Source of the DNA: DAOTUB01 sp034437455
GTDB lineage: Bacteria > Chloroflexota > Anaerolineae > B4-G1
Direction of reading: 5' to 3'
DNA length: 10,503 nt
Assembly (NCBI GenBank): GCA_034437455.1
Contig: DAOTUB010000314.1
Coordinates: 1 to 10,503 of the forward strand
Positions 5,230 to 10,503 of the stretch are shown piece by piece. Numbering within the stretch: the first letter of the stretch is position 1; every line of letters begins with the position of its first letter. The translations under genes were made by a program, and so were the position numbers. The notes under the pieces were generated by a model. The model was not told where the DNA came from, ran no database searches, and was given only the letters and a program-made list of their open reading frames with translations.

Positions 5230-8200
5230 CTAGTCACCCATTGCCTCCTGGCTCAGCGTGACCAGCTCCCGCAATTGATCGGTGTCCAATTCCGTCAACC
5301 ATCCCTCCCCCGCGCCGATGACGCTCTCGGCCAGCGCCTTTTTGCTCTCGATCAACTCGTCGATGCGCTCCTCCAGCGTGCCCGCGCAGATGAACTTGTG
5401 CACCCACACGTCCCTCGTCTGCCCGATGCGATAGGTGCGGTCGGTGGCCTGATTCTCGACGGCGGGATTCCACCAGCGGTCAAAGTGAAAGACGTGGTTG
5501 GCGCGGGTCAGGTTCAGGCCCAGGCCGCCCGCCTTGAGCGAGAGGACGAAGAGCGACGGGCCTGGACCTCGCTCCTCCTGGAAGCGGGCGATCATCCGGT
5601 CGCGCTGCTTGGCCGGCGTGCCGCCGTAGAGGAACAACACCTCGCCGCCAAAGGATTCTTCCAAGTGCTGTTGTAGGAGCGCGCCCATCTCGGCGTACTG
5701 GGTAAAGATCAGCGCCCGCTCGTCCACCGAGAGCACCTCCTCCAGCATCTCCACCAGGCGGGAGAGCTTGCCGGAGCGATCCGGCAGGACCGATCCATCC
5801 TTGAGAAAGTGGGCCGGATGGTTGCAGATCTGCTTCAACTGCGTCAGCATCGAGAGCACCTGCCCCTTGCGCTGAATGCCCTCCGATTCCTCCACCTGCC
5901 GCAGCGCGTCCTCGACCGTCGCCTGGTAGAGCGTGGCCTGTTCCGGCGTGAGCGAGCAATAGACCTTCGTCTCCAGCTTGTCCGGCAGGTCCTGGATGAT
6001 GGTCGGGTCGGTCTTGACGCGCCGCAGGATGAAGGGCTGCACCAGTTTCCGCAGCCGCGCCGCCGCCTCCTGATCCTGATACCGCTCGATGGGCCGGGCA
6101 AAGTTAGCGCGGAACGCCCTCTGCGAACCCAGGTAGCCGGGGTTGAGGAACTGCATGATCGACCACAACTCGGAGAGCCGATTCTCGACCGGCGTGCCGG
6201 TGAGGCCGACGCGGTAGCCCGCCCGCAGGCGGCGGATGGCCTGGGTCTGCTTGGCGCCGGGGTTTTTGATGTTCTGTGCCTCGTCCAACACGATCCCGTT
6301 CCACTCGATTTTCCGCAGCATCCCCACGTCCCGTCGGGCCAGGGCATAGGTGGTGATGACGACGTGGACCTGGCGGGCCTGATCGGCGAACGCCTCCTCG
6401 CCGGCCCGGTCACTTCCGTGATGGATCAATACCTGCAACGAGGGAGCGAAACGATGGATCTCCCGCGCCCAGTTCCCCAGCACCGAGGTCGGGCAGACGA
6501 CGAGCACCGGCTCATCCGCTTGCCCTTCTTGCAGGTCGCGCAAGAAGAGTGCGATGGCCTGGATCGTTTTGCCCAGGCCCATGTCGTCGGCCAGGCAGGC
6601 CCCCAGCCCCCACCGGCGCAGGAAAGCGAGCCAGGAAAGCCCGCGCACCTGGTAGGGGCGCAGTTGACCCACCAGCCCTTCCGGCGGGTAAAGTTCGGTC
6701 AGCGGCTCGCTGCCGCTCAACTGTTGCAGCAAGTCGCGCACCCAACCCTCGGTCTTGACGCCGACGACCGGCAGGCCATTCGTCTCGATCTCCTCCGCCA
6801 GCCCCATCTGGAGCGCCTTGCGCAGCGTCATCTCCCGTGTGGCGTCGTGTGGCGCCACACGACGCCGCTCCTCGGCGCGCTTTTCCCAGAAGCGGATGGC
6901 GGCCTCGATCTGCTCCGGCTGGAGCTCGACCCATTCGCCGCGCACCTGCACCAGCGGCATCTTGAGCGCCGTCAGATGGACAAACTCGTCTGGGTCGATC
7001 ATTTGCCCGCCGAGGGCCAATTGCCAGCGAAAGCGCACCAGCGCGTCCAGGTTCAAAATACCTGAGCTATCCGTGGGGGAAATGGTGGCGTGGACGCCCA
7101 GTCGCTTGCTCCGCTTTTTCCACCACTGGGGCACCAGGACGCCAAAGCCGCTGTGCTCCAGCAAAGAAGCTGTTTCTCGCAGAAAGCTATATGCTTGCTC
7201 GGTGGTCAAATCGCAGACCTCCGGGCGAGCGGTGCGCAGGCTGGCTTCCAGCGGAGAGAAGAGACGGGCCGCCTGCCCCAATCCGGTCAATAGCTGCTCC
7301 TGCGGGTTGTCAAAGCGGCGGTCCAGGTAGCGCAGCGTGGAGCCTCGCTCTTGCCAGACCTGGCTGGCGGGGACGAGGAGGCTAGGATCGTCGCGGGCCT
7401 GGAGGAAGAAGCGCAGCATCCAGCCATCCTCAGGCATTTGCATGGCCGCGTCCTCCGATTCGGGCAACTCGGGCGGCTCCAGGCGCAGGCAGATGCGGAA
7501 GGCCGCCTCTGTGCCAGCCCAAAGTTGTTCCTGCCAGCGGGTGATCTCCTGGTAAAGCTCTTCCAGCTTATCCGTCGGCCCGTCTACCACCGGCTTGTCG
7601 CTTTTTTCAAAGAGAGCGGTCAGCCACTTCCGCAGCGTGGGCGAATCCCGCCGGGTGACGACCTGCAGCAGCGGCGGTGCCCAGGTCCGCACCGCCGTGT
7701 CTATCATCGCGCCCAGGAAATCCTTGAGCAAGGAGCGAGACGTCGGTGGCTCTGGCGGCTCATCCTTCTGGAAAGGAGAAAGCGCGCGACAGAGAGGCGG
7801 CATCGCCTGCACCAGATGCTCCACTCGCTGTAGGTCCTCGGGTTGATCGAGCATCGGCGCCCATGCGGCGCGGAATACCTCATCCCCGTAGGGGCGGCCG
7901 TGCAGCGGCGTGGGCCACCCCACGACGTCGTGGCCCCTACGGGACGCCGCCTGGTGAATCAACGTAGGGGCGAACTGTTGCCGGGCCAAAAGCTCCAGCG
8001 CCAGCTTGGCCGCCAGCGACCAGACGCCCAGGTCAGCTCCTAGCGCGACGCGGGGAGCCATCTCCTCTGGTCGGGGAAGATCGTTCAGAAAGGCCAGCGC
8101 CTCCAAAGGCGGCAAAGTCAACCCCTCCACTTGCCAAAGGCCGAGGGTGGATGGTTGACTGGCCGACGGGTCGGCCTCGTCCATAAATTCCTCCTGGATG

Positions 8201-8733
8201 AGTTGTGGGCCGGGCTGAGGGGCGTGACCGACCGTCGGAAGGCGAGCCAGCGCGTGAGCCTCCTCGGCTATATCCGGGATCAGATCGGGCAATGCGTCGC
8301 GCAGCACAGCGCGCAGTTCAGCGGGGGGGATCTGGAAAGGGTGAAACGGTACGTGGGAAGCGATCTCTGGACGGGGAGGCAGCGCTGGTCCCTCGCCCCA
8401 GAGAAATAGTCGCCCGGGCGAATCTGGAAGCCAGGCGGCGTGGAGCACCCGGCGTCCCGGCAGGAGCGGGAAAGCGTCGCGTCCAGGCTTTTCCTCCGCG
8501 ACAGGCTCTTCCGGCTCCGTTTGCTCCGGCTGCCGTTCTCGTTCCCAGGCCGACAATCGTTCCCGCACCTGCTCCAGGGAACCTGGGCCAAAGCCGTGCA
8601 GAGCCAGGAGTTCCTCGTCGCTGCGTTCAACCAGATCGGACGGCGTCGTCAACCCGGCCCGCACCAACGCATTGCGGGCGCGGGTGGGCAGATCCAGCGC
8701 GTCAATAGGATACATCGCCCGTCTGTCAGCCAT
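5230..8733 (-). CDS. SNF2-family DNA-dependent ATPase (DEAD/DEAH-box helicase superfamily 2)
   Basis: The protein has 1167 residues. Residues 9-62 resemble the RNA polymerase alpha C-terminal domain: PIDALDLPTRARNALVRAG, then DLVERSDEELL and FGPGSLEQV. The middle (about 90-640) fits the SNF2-associated region (DUF3670 type). The ATPase core has LADDMGLGKT (Walker A Gly719-Thr723), DEAQ at 817-820, TGTPVENRLSELWS, and the C-terminal lobe with GGLGLNLTRANHVFHFDRWW and motif VI QATDRTYRIGQ (1095-1105). All key motifs are intact. Such proteins move along or remodel DNA-protein complexes using ATP; RapA, a related type, recycles RNA polymerase. The ATG at 8733 directly follows the stop of the protease gene (TAGATG) with no good ribosome site, so translation is probably coupled. 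Met7 (8715) is an alternative start. Two palindromic repeats are embedded in frame (residues about 254-284 and 623-632). Confidence 0.92.
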   Translation of the reverse strand: MADRRAMYPIDALDLPTRARNALVRAGLTTPSDLVERSDEELLALHGFGPGSLEQVRERLSAWERERQPEQTEPEEPVAEEKPGRDAFPLLPGRRVLHAAWLPDSPGRLFLWGEGPALPPRPEIASHVPFHPFQIPPAELRAVLRDALPDLIPDIAEEAHALARLPTVGHAPQPGPQLIQEEFMDEADPSASQPSTLGLWQVEGLTLPPLEALAFLNDLPRPEEMAPRVALGADLGVWSLAAKLALELLARQQFAPTLIHQAASRRGHDVVGWPTPLHGRPYGDEVFRAAWAPMLDQPEDLQRVEHLVQAMPPLCRALSPFQKDEPPEPPTSRSLLKDFLGAMIDTAVRTWAPPLLQVVTRRDSPTLRKWLTALFEKSDKPVVDGPTDKLEELYQEITRWQEQLWAGTEAAFRICLRLEPPELPESEDAAMQMPEDGWMLRFFLQARDDPSLLVPASQVWQERGSTLRYLDRRFDNPQEQLLTGLGQAARLFSPLEASLRTARPEVCDLTTEQAYSFLRETASLLEHSGFGVLVPQWWKKRSKRLGVHATISPTDSSGILNLDALVRFRWQLALGGQMIDPDEFVHLTALKMPLVQVRGEWVELQPEQIEAAIRFWEKRAEERRRVAPHDATREMTLRKALQMGLAEEIETNGLPVVGVKTEGWVRDLLQQLSGSEPLTELYPPEGLVGQLRPYQVRGLSWLAFLRRWGLGACLADDMGLGKTIQAIALFLRDLQEGQADEPVLVVCPTSVLGNWAREIHRFAPSLQVLIHHGSDRAGEEAFADQARQVHVVITTYALARRDVGMLRKIEWNGIVLDEAQNIKNPGAKQTQAIRRLRAGYRVGLTGTPVENRLSELWSIMQFLNPGYLGSQRAFRANFARPIERYQDQEAAARLRKLVQPFILRRVKTDPTIIQDLPDKLETKVYCSLTPEQATLYQATVEDALRQVEESEGIQRKGQVLSMLTQLKQICNHPAHFLKDGSVLPDRSGKLSRLVEMLEEVLSVDERALIFTQYAEMGALLQQHLEESFGGEVLFLYGGTPAKQRDRMIARFQEERGPGPSLFVLSLKAGGLGLNLTRANHVFHFDRWWNPAVENQATDRTYRIGQTRDVWVHKFICAGTLEERIDELIESKKALAESVIGAGEGWLTELDTDQLRELVTLSQEAMGD
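6835..6866. repeat. Perfect 26-bp palindrome with direct copy, inside the SNF2 gene
   Basis: Positions 6841-6853 (GGCGTCGTGTGGC) are the exact reverse complement of 6854-6866. An additional direct near-copy exists: CCGTGTGGCG at 6835-6844 and TCGTGTGGCG at 6845-6854 match at 9 of 10 bases. It encodes RRVAPHDAT in the SNF2 protein, between the conserved charged helix and MTLRKAL. A zero-loop palindrome of this length is unlikely by chance, so a small mobile palindrome inserted in frame is possible. Confidence 0.6.
7885..7972. repeat. GTAGGGGC-type palindromic repeat, in frame within the SNF2 gene
   Basis: CCCGTAGGGGC (7885-7895) is inverted at 7933-7943, and CGTAGGGGCG (7887-7896) recurs directly at 7963-7972. 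Between the inverted arms, CGTGGG and CCCACG (7909-7924) form a further hairpin. The region encodes residues about 254-284 (FAPTLIHQAASRRGHD..., GRPYGDE), which look like an added loop in the SNF2-associated region. Similar GTAGGGGCG repeats are scattered through genomes of Chloroflexota and some other phyla (recalled knowledge, not searched). Confidence 0.6.
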
Positions 8734-9510
8734 CTAATATTCGACCCGCACGCCTTTCATATACCCTAACAATCCCTCCACCAGCGCGATCAGCAGGATG
8801 AACGGCAGATCGGCCAGGATGGTAAAGGCATACATCGCCGTCAGCCAGTACAAGGCCGTGGTGAGAGGAGCGGCTGCAAGCGGAGCGACACTCTCGGCGA
8901 CCGCCGGTCCTAGCCCCGACACCCAGATCAACACGCCGATCAGAAGCAGGAAGAGGATCACCGGCGTCCACGTCTGCCGGTCCGAACGGCTGGGCATCAT
9001 CGTATTGCTCACGGCAAAGATCACATAGGCCCAGACCCAGATATCGGGCGCTCGCGGGATATCCCGCAACATCTTGCGAAATTCTGTGAACAGATGATTC
9101 CAGTTTCCATCAGCCAGCGCTGTCCCCAGCATGCCGATGCCAAAAGCGAGATATCCGATCAGCAGAATGACAAGGCTCCCGATCAGCAGAGGCGCCAGTC
9201 CGATCAGGCTGGCCCGCACGACGTCGGTTTTTTCAACCGGGATGAATCCCAACTGAATGCGCTTGTTGGCCAGTTTGGGGCGGATAGAGATGCGTCCCAC
9301 CTGTACGCCCAATAGTGTCGCCACAAAGGCATGGCTCAACTCGTGAAGGACGATGCCCGGCAGCAAGGGCAGTGCATACAACATCACGGCAAGCTCGCGA
9401 TCGCCCGTGAGCAGCAGCATCGTCCCCTGCATGTGCCGGTGAATCCATCGCTCGGCCAGCAGCAGGAGCGCCAGCGTCCCCGCCAGCCAGAGGAGCGGTA
9501 TCCAGTTCAT
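8734..9510 (-). CDS. M50-family (site-2-protease-like) membrane zinc metalloprotease
   Basis: The 258-residue, multi-pass membrane protein has the zinc-protease motif HELSH (His56, Glu57, His60) in a hydrophobic helix. The second M50 signature is NTMMPSRSD, with Asn169, Pro173 and the likely third zinc ligand Asp177. M50 proteases cut substrates inside or next to the membrane, often to release regulators; the substrate here cannot be told. About five or six membrane segments are visible: near 4-20, 42-70, 98-130, 158-170, 183-200 and 228-250. There is no PDZ or CBS domain. It begins 55 bp after tpiA, with a long hairpin in between and no good ribosome site before the ATG at 9510. It ends at TAG directly abutting the SNF2 ATG. 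The second motif ends in SD rather than the usual DG, a small departure from the family. Confidence 0.82.
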   Translation of the reverse strand: MNWIPLLWLAGTLALLLLAERWIHRHMQGTMLLLTGDRELAVMLYALPLLPGIVLHELSHAFVATLLGVQVGRISIRPKLANKRIQLGFIPVEKTDVVRASLIGLAPLLIGSLVILLIGYLAFGIGMLGTALADGNWNHLFTEFRKMLRDIPRAPDIWVWAYVIFAVSNTMMPSRSDRQTWTPVILFLLLIGVLIWVSGLGPAVAESVAPLAAAPLTTALYWLTAMYAFTILADLPFILLIALVEGLLGYMKGVRVEY

Positions 9511-9516
9511 CGTGAG

Positions 9517-9570
9517 AGTACACGAGTCGATGAGGCGTTGCTCTCCTCATTTCCTCATGACTCGTTTACT
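9517..9570 (-). promoter_or_regulatory. Long hairpin between tpiA and the protease gene
   Basis: The arms are 9553-9570 and 9517-9535. On the minus strand AGTAAACGAGTCATGAGG pairs with a complement that differs by one mismatch and one bulged base, with a 17-base loop. The first arm contains the tpiA stop codon, and the second ends six bases before the protease ATG. No T-run follows, so it is not a standard terminator. It could shield the 3' end of the tpiA message, mark a processing site, or lower translation of the protease. Confidence 0.5.
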
Positions 9571-10333
9571 CCTTGCAAGTCAACCCGTTTCGCACGATCT
9601 CGGCAAAATCCGCCGCGCGCAGGCTGGCCCCGCCCACCAGCGCGCCGTCGATCTCTGGCTGCGCCATGAACTCGGCGATGTTGCCGGGCTTGACGCTGCC
9701 GCCGTACTGGATGCGTATGCCCGCCGCCACGTCGTCGCCGTAGAGCGCCGCCAGCGTCCCGCGCACCGTTCCCTCGATGATCGTGTTGGCGCCCTCGCCC
9801 GTAGCGGGCATCCCCGTGCCGATGGCCCAGATCGGCTCGTAGGCCATCGTGATCAGGCGCGCTTGCTCGGCGGCGACGCCGGCAAAGGCGGCGCGCACCT
9901 GACCGCCGACGAAGGACTCGGTCTCGCCAGCCTGGTTTTGCTCCAGGTTCTCGCCCACGCAGAGGATGGGCTTGAGGCCGTGGGCCAGCGCCGCGTGCAA
10001 CTTCTTGTTGACCGTCTCGTCCGTCTCGCCAAAGAGCGTCCGGCGCTCCGAGTGGCCGATGATGACGTGATCGCACAGACCTTGCAGCATCGGCGGGCTT
10101 ACCTCGCCGGTAAAGGCCCCCAGCTCCTCCCAGTGCATATTCTGCGCGCCCAGGCCGATAGCCGAGCCTGCCAGAGCCTCGCGCGCGGCGGCCAGGGCGG
10201 GGAAGGGCGGACAGACGGCCACGTCGCAGCCAGCGACGCCCTCCAGCGCGGCGCGCAGTTCTTGCACCAACGCGACTGCTTCTTCGATGGTCTTGTGCAT
10301 TTTCCAGTTACCGGCGATAAATGGTTTACGCAT
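9566..10333 (-). CDS. tpiA: Triose-phosphate isomerase
   Basis: TpiA interconverts glyceraldehyde 3-phosphate and dihydroxyacetone phosphate in the cytoplasm, in glycolysis and gluconeogenesis. The 255 residues have the family length. Catalytic residues are all present: Asn9 and Lys11 in GNWKMHKT, His94 in IIGHSERR, and Glu166 in AYEPIWAIGTG (the flexible loop). The phosphate-binding YGGSV is at 210-214 and GGAS at 234-237. The ATG at 10333 is preceded by AAGGAG (10339-10344) at a good distance, so the start is secure. It is the first gene of the minus-strand cluster in this window. No gapA or pgk neighbour is visible, and the gene upstream lies beyond the window end. I could not assign a convincing -10/-35 for it. 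Confidence 0.97.
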   Translation of the reverse strand: MRKPFIAGNWKMHKTIEEAVALVQELRAALEGVAGCDVAVCPPFPALAAAREALAGSAIGLGAQNMHWEELGAFTGEVSPPMLQGLCDHVIIGHSERRTLFGETDETVNKKLHAALAHGLKPILCVGENLEQNQAGETESFVGGQVRAAFAGVAAEQARLITMAYEPIWAIGTGMPATGEGANTIIEGTVRGTLAALYGDDVAAGIRIQYGGSVKPGNIAEFMAQPEIDGALVGGASLRAADFAEIVRNGLTCKE

Positions 10334-10396
10334 TCTGTCTCCTTACATTTCCATTACCACGTCTACTGTTACTTCTTGGACTTTGGATAAATTTAC

Positions 10397-10503
10397 ACCC
10401 CTATATATGCCGGTTTGAAAATACCAATCCCGTATATATGCGGGTAAAGAAAGGCTTGTCTAGGACTTGAATCCTGAACAGAAAGGCCAAACCCCTATAT
10501 ATA
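10397..10503. repeat. Three near-palindromic CCCnTATATATGC boxes upstream of tpiA
   Basis: Box 1 is ACCCCTATATATGCCGG (10397-10413). Box 2 is TCCCGTATATATGCGGG (10428-10444), matching box 1 at 14 of 17 bases. Box 3 is ACCCCTATATATA (10491-10503), cut by the window end. Start-to-start distances are 31 and 63 bp, close to three and six helical turns. Box 2 is nearly palindromic (14 of 16 bases). They lie 64-170 bases before the tpiA start, so they could be operators, or AT-rich promoter elements for tpiA or a neighbouring gene outside the window. Confidence 0.5.

Noticed and set aside
5809..7065. 418-residue plus-strand open frame
   Set aside because: It is antisense to the conserved ATPase motifs of the SNF2 gene. 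Long antisense frames are expected in GC-rich coding DNA, and its translation matches no family I recognise and is low in complexity (rich in Gln, Arg, His, Leu).
9054..9067. 14-bp palindrome GCGGGATATCCCGC
   Set aside because: It lies within the protease coding sequence and encodes an ordinary RDIP segment. It is isolated and short enough to be chance.
9512..10390. 292-residue plus-strand open frame
   Set aside because: It lies entirely opposite tpiA, whose catalytic residues are all intact; no ribosome site or recognisable domain.
1..10503. CRISPR array, tRNA or rRNA genes, integrase or transposase genes
   Set aside because: No regularly spaced identical repeats, no tRNA cloverleaf with a CCA-type acceptor (the 4083-4193 cloverleaf lacks tRNA consensus bases), and no recombinase or transposase motifs in any frame.

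Overview
The window looks like a chromosomal segment of a GC-rich bacterium, most likely a member of the Chloroflexota (Anaerolineae/Caldilineae/Roseiflexus-like). The phylum is an inference from three things: a LysW-like acidic zinc-ribbon miniprotein, an SNF2/SWIM gene pair, and dispersed GTAGGGGC-type palindromic repeats of the sort I associate with that phylum. No rRNA, tRNA, CRISPR array, integrase or transposase gene is present.

Layout. Positions 1-77 hold the end of a short repeat whose last 23 bases recur inside an element at 4083-4193. A LysW-like zinc-ribbon protein (233-439, +) has its own extended -10 promoter and is followed by two terminator-like hairpins (467-497 and 583-617). 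A two-part zinc-ribbon protein (674-1072, -) and a full-length ComEC/Rec2 DNA-uptake channel (1300-3669, +) diverge from a back-to-back promoter pair (1191-1255). The -10/spacer halves of the two promoters are near mirror images. From 3670 to 4318 there is no intact gene. The stretch holds a broken UPF0158-type gene (-) interrupted by a 111-bp element with 15-bp inverted ends and an 8-bp target duplication.

From 10333 down to 4319 a minus-strand cluster reads tpiA (triose-phosphate isomerase), an M50-type membrane zinc metalloprotease, a large SNF2-family ATPase with an RNA-polymerase-alpha-CTD-like N-terminus, and a SWIM zinc-finger protein. The dead UPF0158 gene follows. Spacings are tight: 55 bp with a long hairpin, then TAGATG with no gap, then 17 bp. 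This suggests one transcript. The SNF2 and SWIM proteins probably act together on nucleic acid. TpiA and the protease are probably only co-transcribed with them. Upstream of tpiA lie three copies of a near-palindromic box at 31- and 63-bp spacing that may be operators.

The main point of interest is the short non-autonomous element at 4083-4193. Removing 119 bp (the element plus one target copy) exactly restores the UPF0158 reading frame. It folds as a cloverleaf, and part of it recurs at the window start. Two other palindromic sequences (6841-6866 and 7885-7972) sit in frame inside the SNF2 gene. Together they suggest a genome colonised by small palindromic repeats. I did not see a convincing new defence or enzymatic system.
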